From Methanobacteriota archaeon (GTDB lineage Archaea; Methanobacteriota; Methanobacteria; Methanobacteriales; Methanobacteriaceae), in the NCBI GenBank assembly GCA_023430285.1, contig JAEZAV010000043.1:1-5327 (forward strand): 5,327 nt of DNA, read 5' to 3'. How positions within the stretch are numbered: the first letter of the stretch is position 1; each line of letters starts with the position of its first letter. The notes under the pieces are model-generated. The model did no database searches, was not told the origin of the DNA, and was given only the letters and a program-made list of their open reading frames with translations. A program made the position numbers and the translations under genes. Below are positions 1 to 5,327 of the stretch, one piece after another.

Positions 1-71
1 TAATAGAGCAGTACAATTTTAAGATAGAAAATATTTCCAGCAACAATTAATTCATTTATAGGAGTTTAAAA

Positions 72-1457
72 ATGCCGTCATCAAAGGAAAATAATCTTGA
101 TCCAGATTTATTCAGAAAAACAATTGAGATCGTAGAAAAAGAAGTAGATTTTGTGGATATACGAGTTAGTGAAAGTAAAAATAACATAATAGTGATGAAG
201 GATGGTCAAATTCAGGAAATACGTTCAGGAACTGATTTTGGAGGTTCGGTGAGGGTTTTAAAGAATGGATCATGGGGTTTTGCATACACAACTCAACTTT
301 CAAGACTTGATGAAATGGCAGAGGCAGCACTCAAACTTTCAAATTCTCTCAAAAGCGATGTTGAAGTTTCAAAAACTGCAGGGGTCACTGACACTGTGAA
401 GTCCAAGGCTAAAATTCCATTGTCAAGTGTTTCTTTAGATGAGAAAAAGAAGGTTATGGAAGAGGCTGAAGCAGCTGCCAACATAGACAAAGTAGTTAGT
501 ACAACAGTTAACTACGTTGATGGTGAATCTAGCAGTCTTTACATGAACTCCGAGGGTTCAGCAATTTCCATGGAAGAATCAAGGGTTGCAATGTTTTTAA
601 ATGCAGTTGCTGCTTCTGATGGAGTTATCCAATTTGGACATAAAAGTATCGGTGGTTCAAAGGGTTACGAAGCCATACAAAATCAGGATATAGAAGAGTT
701 TGGAAGGTTAGCAGCAACAAAGGCTGTAAGGCTATTAGATGCTAAGTCTCCACCATCTGGAAGTTTTCCAGTTGTTTTAGATCCTGAACTCACAGGAGTT
801 TTCATACACGAAGCACTGGGACACGCATCAGAGGCAGATCTCATACTTCAAAACGATTCAATACTCAAAAATAAGATGGGAACTCAAATAGGTTCTGACC
901 TTGTAACCATCGTTGACGATGCCAGCATGGATGCATTTGGGTACTACGCCTACGATGCAGAGGGAATCAAAACAAGGGAAAATATTCTAGTCAAGGATGG
1001 AGTGCTATCATCCCTTCTAAGTTCAAGGGAAACAGCTTCCAAACTTAAGATGGAATCTTCTGGAAATGCAAGGTCGTCTGTGGGTGATCAGCCCATAGTC
1101 AGGATGAGTAACACCTACCTCAAACCTGGTGATCAATCTTTAGAAGAACTTTTGGAAGGAATTAAAGATGGAATCTACTTGAAAGGTTCAAGAGGAGGTC
1201 AGGTGGACACTGGTAAGGGAATTTTCCAGTTCAACGCTGCAGAATCATTTGTAGTTGAAAATGGAGAAATTAAAGATCCACTACGGGATGTGTCACTCTC
1301 TGGAAATATCTTAGAAATTCTCAATCACATAGATGCTCTTGGCTCTGATTTCAAGATGGGAGTTGGATTCTGTGGTAAAAACGGACAAACTGTTCCTGTG
1401 GGTGATGGCGGTCCCCATGTCAGGGTTTCAAAGGCAACTGTGGGCGGTGCAACCTAA
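72..1457 (+). CDS. tldD: TldD family zinc metalloprotease (TldD/PmbA superfamily, catalytic subunit)
   Basis: 461-aa protein matching the TldD half of the TldD/TldE protease, a cytosolic heterodimer that in bacteria degrades unfolded peptides and matures ribosomal peptides such as microcin B17. Visible landmarks are an N-terminal domain (about residues 13-78) ending in a family-typical GGSVRVLKNGSWGFA stretch, a middle domain (about 120-225), and a C-terminal catalytic domain (about 228-458). The last holds HEALGHASEAD at residues 246-256, in which H246, E247 and H251 form the HExxxH metal site, and FCGKNGQTVPVGDGG near the end with C434, the expected third zinc ligand. All metal ligands are present, so this should be the active subunit rather than the inactive TldE/PmbA partner. 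Length is normal for archaeal TldD (E. coli about 480 aa). The ATG is preceded by AGGAG at 60-64, spacer 7 nt. No tldE is visible here; it may lie upstream of the window. The physiological substrate in methanogens is unknown. Confidence 0.95.
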   Translation: MPSSKENNLDPDLFRKTIEIVEKEVDFVDIRVSESKNNIIVMKDGQIQEIRSGTDFGGSVRVLKNGSWGFAYTTQLSRLDEMAEAALKLSNSLKSDVEVSKTAGVTDTVKSKAKIPLSSVSLDEKKKVMEEAEAAANIDKVVSTTVNYVDGESSSLYMNSEGSAISMEESRVAMFLNAVAASDGVIQFGHKSIGGSKGYEAIQNQDIEEFGRLAATKAVRLLDAKSPPSGSFPVVLDPELTGVFIHEALGHASEADLILQNDSILKNKMGTQIGSDLVTIVDDASMDAFGYYAYDAEGIKTRENILVKDGVLSSLLSSRETASKLKMESSGNARSSVGDQPIVRMSNTYLKPGDQSLEELLEGIKDGIYLKGSRGGQVDTGKGIFQFNAAESFVVENGEIKDPLRDVSLSGNILEILNHIDALGSDFKMGVGFCGKNGQTVPVGDGGPHVRVSKATVGGAT

Positions 1458-1487
1458 AAATTAAATTTTTAAAACTTAATTTTTTTT
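1456..1487 (+). terminator. AT-only stem and T8 run after tldD
   Basis: A 9-bp inverted repeat, AAAAATTAA at 1456-1464 and TTAATTTTT at 1476-1484, runs into a T8 tract (1480-1487). Archaeal termination depends mainly on oligo-T, so this could end part of tldD transcription. It sits directly against the Shine-Dalgarno of the next gene and no promoter fits in the 45-bp gap, so partial readthrough into the AMMECR1 gene is more likely than full termination. The AT-only stem would be weak. Confidence 0.35.
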
Positions 1488-1502
1488 GGAGAAAAAAAAA
1501 AC

Positions 1503-2078
1503 ATGTTATCTGAAGAACAAGGCCAATTTCTGGTAAAATTAGCACGTGAAGCAATAACTGTTTATTTAAAAGAGGGAAGGGTCATACCCATTCCTGAAAC
1601 AGAGGACACTGTGATGCACGAAAACAGGGGAGTCTTCGTCACACTAAACAAGGAAAATTGTTTGAGGGGATGCATAGGCTACCCCGAACCTGTAATGCCA
1701 TTAATAAATGCTGTTGTAGATGCAGCAATATCGGCAGCAGTTCGAGATCCAAGGTTTAACTGTGTGACTTTAGAAGAACTCGAAACCATTGAACTGGAGC
1801 TCAGTGTACTCACCAAACCAGAACTCATCCATGTTGATGATCCAACAGAGTACCTGGATAACATCATCATCGGTGAAGATGGACTCATAGTAGAAAGTGG
1901 ACCATACAGAGGCTTGCTTTTACCCCAAGTAGCAACAGAATGGGGTTGGAACAAGGAAGAATTTCTCTCAAACACATGTAACAAAGCAGGACTCAGTTCT
2001 GAATGCTGGTTAGGTAGGGATGTGAAGATATATAAATTCTCATCGGAAATATTTGAAGAGGATATCAAACCCAAATAA
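1503..2078 (+). CDS. AMMECR1-domain protein (PH0010 family; AmmeMemoRadiSam protein A type)
   Basis: 191-aa single-domain AMMECR1 protein. The signature LRGCIG is intact at residues 54-59 (C57), preceded by the conserved GVFVTLNKE strand (43-51). It is followed by AAISAAVRDPRFNCVTLEELE with the family's A-x2-AA-x-RDPRF pattern, then an ELSVL strand, and a C-terminal GLLLPQVATEWGWNKEEF block leading to TCNKAGL. This order and length match archaeal proteins of the PH0010 family, whose biochemical function is not established. In many prokaryotes the domain is encoded with Memo and a radical-SAM protein (the AmmeMemoRadiSam set), but neither is in this window. The gene lies 45 bp downstream of tldD in the same direction and may be cotranscribed with it. 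The ATG has GGAG at 1488-1491, an 11-nt spacer that is somewhat long. The start MLSEEQGQFLVKLAR matches the usual N-terminus of the family as I recall it. Family assignment is firm; role is open. Confidence 0.95.
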   Translation: MLSEEQGQFLVKLAREAITVYLKEGRVIPIPETEDTVMHENRGVFVTLNKENCLRGCIGYPEPVMPLINAVVDAAISAAVRDPRFNCVTLEELETIELELSVLTKPELIHVDDPTEYLDNIIIGEDGLIVESGPYRGLLLPQVATEWGWNKEEFLSNTCNKAGLSSECWLGRDVKIYKFSSEIFEEDIKPK

Positions 2079-2118
2079 AACGCGGTGTAATTTGGGGGAT
2101 ACAACTTAGATGATCTCA

Positions 2119-2126
2119 TTTTTTTT
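2119..2126 (+). terminator. T8 tract after the AMMECR1 gene
   Basis: Eight consecutive T residues lie 41 bp after the AMMECR1 stop codon and upstream of the presumed nog1 promoter. Archaeal RNA polymerase terminates at such tracts without needing a strong hairpin, so this is the most likely end of the tldD-AMMECR1 transcript. No convincing stem precedes it. Confidence 0.4.
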
Positions 2127-2139
2127 AGGACACCTAAAA
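2123..2139. repeat. 17-bp palindrome (7-3-7) upstream of the nog1-hsp20 promoter
   Basis: TTTTAGG at 2123-2129 and CCTAAAA at 2133-2139 are perfect inverted complements separated by ACA. The palindrome ends 5 bp before a TATA-like box at 2145-2157, a position where archaeal activators or repressors often bind. The left arm overlaps the T8 tract, so part of the symmetry is low-complexity sequence. It could be an operator for a dimeric regulator; this is inference from position and symmetry only. Confidence 0.35.
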
Positions 2140-2144
2140 GGAAG

Positions 2145-2157
2145 TTTAATATATAAA
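2145..2157 (+). promoter_or_regulatory. Putative archaeal TATA box (distal) for nog1-hsp20
   Basis: TTTAATATATAAA is the best TATA-like element in the 218-bp gap, with a purine-rich AAAAGGAAG directly upstream in the position of a BRE. Transcription would start about 25 bp downstream, near 2177-2182, giving a leader of roughly 115-120 nt before the nog1 ATG. That is long for a methanogen mRNA, so either the leader has a role or the proximal candidate at 2250-2258 is used instead. Confidence 0.45.
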
Positions 2158-2249
2158 TGAAAATAAATTAAGGGTATAGATTTCTATTTATTTTGATAGT
2201 GTTGAACATGGATAAAAATTCATGATTATATTGTTACCAAAATTTAACC

Positions 2250-2258
2250 ATTATTTAA
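2250..2258 (+). promoter_or_regulatory. Putative archaeal TATA box (proximal) for nog1-hsp20
   Basis: ATTATTTAA lies about 39 bp before the nog1 ATG, with an A-rich ACCAAAA at 2236-2242 upstream. A start site about 25 bp downstream would give a leader of roughly 15 nt, which still includes the GTGAT ribosome-binding site. The TATA match is weaker than that of the distal box and the region is very AT-rich, so chance occurrence is quite possible. Confidence 0.25.
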
Positions 2259-2287
2259 ACAATCTTAACTAAATTTAATAAAAAAAA

Positions 2288-2292
2288 GTGAT
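2288..2292 (+). promoter_or_regulatory. GTGAT ribosome-binding site that decides the nog1 start
   Basis: GTGAT is complementary to ATCAC in the conserved 3' end of archaeal 16S rRNA and lies 4 nt before ATG 2297. The same GTG could be read as an in-frame start codon, but there is then no Shine-Dalgarno upstream, only a poly-A stretch (2279-2287). The element is therefore better explained as the ribosome-binding site than as the start codon. Confidence 0.65.
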
Positions 2293-2296
2293 TCAA

Positions 2297-3286
2297 ATGT
2301 TTATACCAACTATTCCCACACCCGAAGAAGTTCTTGATAAAAGTTTCAGCAGGGCTAAAAAGGCAGCGAACAAGGTAAGGGGTTCTAAAATCCCTCGCCA
2401 GCAGAAATCAAAAAAAACTGAAGAGGCCAGGATCAAGACAGCATGTCAGGTGACTCAGGAAACCTTCAACACCATCCTTGAAAAGGTTCCAAAGGTAGAA
2501 GATCTTCACATGTTCTACCAGGATTACATCGATGTGGTTGTGGGTGTGGACCAATTTAAAAAATCATTAGGAGCTCTTAAATGGGCTTCTGAACTAATAG
2601 CAAAATTTGAAAATCAATATGTCTTTAAAATGAGAAGATCAAGTCCTGAAAATGCAGCAAATGTTAGGAAAGAAGCTTTTGGAAGGTTGTCCTCTGTTGT
2701 GTACAGAATTGAAGACGAACTAAATTTCCTGGATTTTGCAAAGCAGAAACTCAGGAACATGCCAACCATAGACTTCGATGCAACCACTGCAGTCATTGCA
2801 GGATTTCCAAATGTGGGCAAATCCACACTACTTAGACAGTTAACATCAGCCGAACCCAAAGTAGCTGATTATCCATTCACAACCACTGGAATACAAATAG
2901 GACACATTGAACATAAATGGATGCCATACCAATTCATAGACACCCCCGGACTTCTTGACAGGCCAGTGGACGATATGAATGAAATTGAGTTGAATGCTAT
3001 GGTTGCACTGGAACACCTTGCAGATCTGGTATTCTTCATATTCGATGCTTCTGAAACATCAGGATATCCGCTTGAAAGTCAAATGAACCTTTACCATGGC
3101 ATAAAAAATATTTTTAACACACCTATTCAGTGTGTTTTTAACAAGATGGATCTGGTTGAAGACACCACCCATGTTGATAAATACATTGAACAGCTTGAAA
3201 ACCCTATTAAACTATCGGCTGTTGAAGGCATTGGAGTTTCTGAATTAATTACCAAGATGGAGGAATTTAATAATGAAAAGAAATGA
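2297..3286 (+). CDS. nog1: Archaeal Nog1-type ribosome-assembly GTPase (OBG/HflX-like, TRAFAC class)
   Basis: 329-aa GTPase starting MFIPTIPTPEEVLDKSF. An N-terminal helical region (about residues 5-160, NOG1 N-terminal type, rich in K/R near 18-45) is followed by a complete G domain: G1 GFPNVGKS at 169-176, G2 threonines in YPFTTTG at 192-198, G3 DTPG at 215-218, G4 NKMD at 282-285 and G5 SA at 307-308. Eukaryotic Nog1 is about twice as long and acts in 60S maturation; the archaeal form ends soon after the G domain, so this is not a truncation. By homology it binds GTP and helps large-subunit assembly in the cytosol. ATG 2297 is preferred over GTG 2288 because GTGAT serves as the ribosome-binding site and the MFIPTIPT start fits archaeal Nog1 as I recall it. 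It follows a 218-bp gap with promoter candidates and its 3' end overlaps the hsp20 start, so the two are probably one transcript. A different OBG-family GTPase is less likely given the N-terminal region. Confidence 0.93.
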   Translation: MFIPTIPTPEEVLDKSFSRAKKAANKVRGSKIPRQQKSKKTEEARIKTACQVTQETFNTILEKVPKVEDLHMFYQDYIDVVVGVDQFKKSLGALKWASELIAKFENQYVFKMRRSSPENAANVRKEAFGRLSSVVYRIEDELNFLDFAKQKLRNMPTIDFDATTAVIAGFPNVGKSTLLRQLTSAEPKVADYPFTTTGIQIGHIEHKWMPYQFIDTPGLLDRPVDDMNEIELNAMVALEHLADLVFFIFDASETSGYPLESQMNLYHGIKNIFNTPIQCVFNKMDLVEDTTHVDKYIEQLENPIKLSAVEGIGVSELITKMEEFNNEKK

Positions 3287-3731
3287 TGCAGAAGAGGTAT
3301 TTAACGATATTTACACCACCCTACTTGAAAAACAAAGGGAAATTGGTGACATGGTGGACAGCTACATTTCAAACACACCAAAAAACACTCCGAGTACCAT
3401 TATCCAGCCTGCAGTAGATATTTTAGATGATGATGAAGCTGTGGTTGTAAATGTTGATCTTCCAGGTATTGAAAGGGAAAAAATCAAATTAGATATCACA
3501 GAAAGCCACATAGAACTCACAGCTGATTACAGCGACGAAACCGAAGCTGAAAAGAACTATTTAACTAGGGAAAGGTACAGTGAAATAATCGAGAGAAAAA
3601 TTTCACTACCAGAAGGCCTTGATATTAACAGTACAGGGGCCAAGTTTGAAGGCGGAGTGCTATCAATTACCATTCCAAAAATAGTAGAAACACCAAGGGA
3701 AGAAAACAACTTCGAAGTCAAGGTTGACTAA
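3273..3731 (+). CDS. hsp20: Hsp20/alpha-crystallin small heat-shock protein
   Basis: 152-aa small heat-shock protein, an ATP-independent holdase that binds unfolding proteins in large cytosolic oligomers. The N-terminal arm (1-43) is followed by the alpha-crystallin domain (about 44-136). This begins IIQPAVDIL, contains VNVDLPG at 59-65, the RERYSEIIERKISLPEG segment at 99-115 and the hallmark AKFEGGVLSITIPK at 123-136. The last residues carry VKV at 149-151, which can serve as the I/V-x-I/V anchor that docks on a neighbouring subunit; almost no tail follows it. The start ATG overlaps the end of nog1 by 14 nt in another frame. Its Shine-Dalgarno GGAGG (3259-3263, spacer 9 nt) lies inside nog1 coding sequence, so translation is independent enough yet linked to nog1 transcription. 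The usual aromatic residue in the R-x-F-x-R strand is replaced by isoleucine (SEIIERKI), a conservative variation. Confidence 0.95.
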   Translation: MKRNDAEEVFNDIYTTLLEKQREIGDMVDSYISNTPKNTPSTIIQPAVDILDDDEAVVVNVDLPGIEREKIKLDITESHIELTADYSDETEAEKNYLTRERYSEIIERKISLPEGLDINSTGAKFEGGVLSITIPKIVETPREENNFEVKVD

Positions 3732-3744
3732 AATTTCAATACCC

Positions 3745-3775
3745 TTTTCTTAATATTTCTCTTTTTCTTGTTTTT
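3745..3775 (+). terminator. T-rich termination region after hsp20
   Basis: Beginning 14 bp after the hsp20 stop codon, three T tracts (3745-3748, 3762-3766, 3771-3775) lie in a pyrimidine-rich stretch with no stable hairpin. This is the usual look of an archaeal oligo-T terminator and would end the nog1-hsp20 transcript before the convergent SIS gene. Confidence 0.5.
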
Positions 3776-3808
3776 AAGCTGTGCTCAAACTCATATTAAA
3801 TATTTAGT

Positions 3809-3834
3809 AAAAAAAATATGGATACTTATTTTTT
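3809..3834 (-). terminator. Hairpin plus T8 terminator for the HIT-SIS operon
   Basis: On the minus strand an 8-bp inverted repeat (3827-3834 with 3811-3818, 8-nt loop) begins within the SIS stop codon. Its distal arm runs into a T8 tract (A8 at 3809-3816 on the + strand). The stem is AT-only, but an oligo-T tract directly after the stop codon at a convergent gene end is a plausible archaeal terminator. Confidence 0.5.
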
Positions 3835-4840
3835 AATCGTATCTTACTTTACCTATGTGCCTGGTACTTCCAGGATCTTCCCCACTGTAATGGGATAAGT
3901 AGTATATGAACCATTCTACTGGGATCACGAGTATGAACGGGGAAAGTAATGGATGGATGTCTGAGAAATCTCCCATATTAAATGTAATGGTTTTAGCACC
4001 TATTTTATTCGAAAATTCTATGGATTTGTTGGTTAATTCATCACCAGGAAATCCTGCGTCTAAAAATATTATTGGAACATCCTTTTCTGCCCTTTCAATC
4101 AAACCGTGTCTGAACTCTCCAGAGTAAAGTGGACAGGCATGTTTCAAGGCACCTTCCATGAGCATGGTCATGGCGATCTTGTAGGCCAAACCAAAGTTTG
4201 GACCACTGCCCATACAGTAGAATATATCGTCATCCATGTACTGTTTGGCCAGTTCCCTGTTGGGTTCTTCTGTGGCTTCCACCAGTTTCTGGGCAATTGA
4301 CGGTATTTTATCCAGATCTTCCAGAATCTTAACAGCTTCTTCGGATCCGTCCATTGAGAAGAGTATTTGATACAAACAAAGAAGTTGGGTCATGTAGGTT
4401 TTTGTTCCGAGTATGGCAGTTTCTCTACCACACCTTGTGAGAACAGCATCATCAGCTTCCTTCATCATACTACTTTCAGGTTCATTAGTGATTGAAATAG
4501 TATAAATACCTTCATCTTTGGCTCTTCGAAGTGCTGCGAGGGTATCTGCAGTTTCTCCGGACTGTGAAGTGGTAATTAGTGCGGAATTTGTTTTTTGAAG
4601 ATTTTTATGATGTACAAATTCATAGCCTGTGTGTACTTCAATATTTCTGTCTGATAAAAATCCTAGTGCATCACGGGCTGAGTAGCAGGTGGAAAGAGAA
4701 CTTCCACATCCAACGAGATATATTTTGTCGGTATCCTTCAATTTCTGTGCAATCTCCACCATATGATCCTTTTCTTCTTTCAAAGTTTCTGCCAATGACT
4801 TTGGCTGTTCCTGAACTTCGTTGTACATATCATACTTCAT
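3833..4840 (-). CDS. SIS-domain sugar-phosphate enzyme (stand-alone GlmS isomerase-like; deaminase/deglycase candidate)
   Basis: 335-aa protein with two SIS domains, equivalent to the isomerase half of GlmS without the N-terminal glutaminase domain. SIS 1 (about 30-165) has GCGSS at 44-48 and the phosphate-binding TSQSGETADT at 91-100. SIS 2 (about 190-325) has GSGPN at 211-215 and the active-site segment with E229, H234 and GEFRHG (241-246, H245). The C-terminus RHIGKVRYD carries K331. Aligned from memory to E. coli GlmS, E229, H245 and K331 fall on its catalytic Glu488, His504 and Lys603, with the same 16-residue Glu-His spacing. So it should act on a 6-phosphorylated amino sugar. Without the glutaminase it cannot use glutamine as GlmS does. 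Candidates are glucosamine-6-phosphate deaminase (NagB-II/GlmD type, known in Thermococcales) or a fructosamine-6-phosphate deglycase (FrlB/FraB type). The ATG overlaps the HIT stop as ATGA, and its Shine-Dalgarno GAGG (4848-4851, spacer 7 nt) lies inside the HIT gene, indicating translational coupling. Family is firm; substrate is open. Confidence 0.93.
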   Translation of the reverse strand: MKYDMYNEVQEQPKSLAETLKEEKDHMVEIAQKLKDTDKIYLVGCGSSLSTCYSARDALGFLSDRNIEVHTGYEFVHHKNLQKTNSALITTSQSGETADTLAALRRAKDEGIYTISITNEPESSMMKEADDAVLTRCGRETAILGTKTYMTQLLCLYQILFSMDGSEEAVKILEDLDKIPSIAQKLVEATEEPNRELAKQYMDDDIFYCMGSGPNFGLAYKIAMTMLMEGALKHACPLYSGEFRHGLIERAEKDVPIIFLDAGFPGDELTNKSIEFSNKIGAKTITFNMGDFSDIHPLLSPFILVIPVEWFIYYLSHYSGEDPGSTRHIGKVRYD

Positions 4841-5327
4841 AATGATTCCTCAAAATGCAAAATGTCCAGTTTTTCAATGAATTTAGAATACATAACATCA
4901 ATATCCTCTTCAATAACTCGGGTATTAGCAGTTGTTTCCATGAACCCGGATTCGTATTTGAATCTGGGTACAATATGAATATGGAGATGGTCAACACTTG
5001 CTCCAGCTGCTTCCCCCAGGTTGATACCCACATTTATTCCGTCGGGTTTAATAACATCTCTAATTAGTGAAATTGTTCGTTGAACAATGATGAATAAGTC
5101 TTTTATTTCTTCAGTACTCAACTCATTAAGGTCTGTGTAATGTTTAACTGGCAATACTTCAAGATGACCCCTGTTGTAAGGGTACAAATTCATTAGTACC
5201 ATATTTTTACCATCATTGTATAAGACCTTTTCTTTTACTTCGGGATTACCATCAACTATTGAACAAAATATGCAACCATCAATGGGTTTTGAATCCTTCC
5301 ATTTCTTCCTTGAAGAAGCAAATAGTA
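4837..5327 (-). CDS. HIT-family nucleotide hydrolase/transferase, zinc-binding CxxC type (5' partial)
   Basis: Open reading frame entering from the right edge; 162 residues are visible and the start codon lies outside. It carries CIFC (cysteine codons 5272-5274 and 5263-5265), then LYNDGKNMVLMNLYPYNRGH and LEVLPVKHYTDL, and near the end the histidine triad HLHIHIVP (codons 4989-4975), whose middle His is the expected nucleotidylated residue. The order CxxC, N-P/Y-x-x-x-GH, HxHxH is that of HIT hydrolases and Ap4A phosphorylase-like proteins acting on nucleoside phosphates. An in-frame ATG at 5202 exists, but starting there would remove the cysteines and the first core strands, so it is internal. 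Reading back from it to the edge there is no stop codon and no other Met; the first residues seen are LFASSRKKWKDSKP, close to a typical N-terminus of long HIT proteins, so little is likely missing. The stop overlaps the SIS gene ATG by 4 nt. HIT activity (adenylyl hydrolase, Ap4A phosphorylase or a sugar-nucleotide reaction) cannot be fixed from sequence. Confidence 0.92.
   Translation of the reverse strand, partial: LFASSRKKWKDSKPIDGCIFCSIVDGNPEVKEKVLYNDGKNMVLMNLYPYNRGHLEVLPVKHYTDLNELSTEEIKDLFIIVQRTISLIRDVIKPDGINVGINLGEAAGASVDHLHIHIVPRFKYESGFMETTANTRVIEEDIDVMYSKFIEKLDILHFEESL

Noticed and set aside
28..36. AAAATATTT as a TATA box for tldD
   Set aside because: Position would allow a short leader, but the match is poor and the 71 bp available are AT-rich throughout; the real promoter may lie outside the window, especially if tldD follows tldE.
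1679..2119. 146-codon open frame on the minus strand opposite the AMMECR1 gene
   Set aside because: It is antisense to a clearly conserved coding region, its serine-rich translation shows no recognisable motif, and it has no credible ribosome-binding site; it is a codon-bias shadow.
2240..2278. Repeated AAATTTAA (2240-2247 and 2271-2278) as a paired regulator site
   Set aside because: The 31-bp spacing is close to three helical turns, but an 8-bp all-A/T word is expected by chance in such AT-rich intergenic DNA.
2079..2296. Possible small RNA, riboswitch or small protein in the 218-bp gap
   Set aside because: No GC-rich structured block, conserved riboswitch core or open frame with a ribosome-binding site is visible; the contents are explained by a T-run, a palindrome and promoter-like boxes.
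3833..4840. Calling the SIS gene glmS
   Set aside because: It lacks the N-terminal Cys-dependent glutaminase domain, and its 335-aa length and start with a clear Shine-Dalgarno show it is a complete stand-alone isomerase-type protein, not a truncated GlmS.
3906..4842. Several + strand open frames (64-87 codons) opposite the SIS gene
   Set aside because: They are antisense to an intact catalytic SIS protein and show no motifs or ribosome-binding sites.
4830..5067. Open frames on both strands overlapping the HIT gene in other frames
   Set aside because: The HIT frame carries the histidine triad and CxxC motifs; the others have no family features and arise from overlap.

Overview
The window looks like a chromosomal stretch from a methanogenic archaeon, most likely of the Methanobacteriales (Methanobacterium-like). 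The basis is AT-rich DNA with T-run termination signals, purine-rich Shine-Dalgarno sites complementary to the archaeal 16S 3' end, TATA-like boxes, and a gene set typical of Euryarchaeota: short archaeal Nog1, the PH0010-type AMMECR1 protein, TldD, a small heat-shock protein, a stand-alone GlmS-like SIS protein and a CxxC-type HIT protein. The lineage is inferred from protein character only; no rRNA or tRNA gene is present to fix it.

Layout: positions 72-2078 (+) carry tldD (zinc metalloprotease subunit) followed after 45 bp by an AMMECR1-domain gene. An AT-rich intergenic region (2079-2296) holds a T-run, a 17-bp palindrome and one or two TATA-like boxes. Positions 2297-3731 (+) carry nog1 (ribosome-assembly GTPase) overlapping by 14 nt an Hsp20 small heat-shock gene. 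A convergent gap (3732-3832) has T-rich termination signals for both directions. Positions 3833-5327 (-) carry a GlmS-isomerase-like SIS gene preceded by a HIT-family gene that overlaps it by 4 nt (ATGA) and runs off the right edge.

Functionally the + strand genes read as housekeeping for protein turnover, ribosome biogenesis and proteostasis. The minus-strand pair couples a nucleotide-handling HIT enzyme to an amino-sugar-phosphate enzyme. No mobile element, CRISPR array, RNA gene or obvious foreign island is visible. The points most worth attention are the HIT/SIS coupled pair, the overlapping nog1-hsp20 pair with its palindrome-TATA upstream region, and two gene starts that simple ORF calling would place wrongly (nog1 too long, HIT too short and missing its zinc-binding cysteines).
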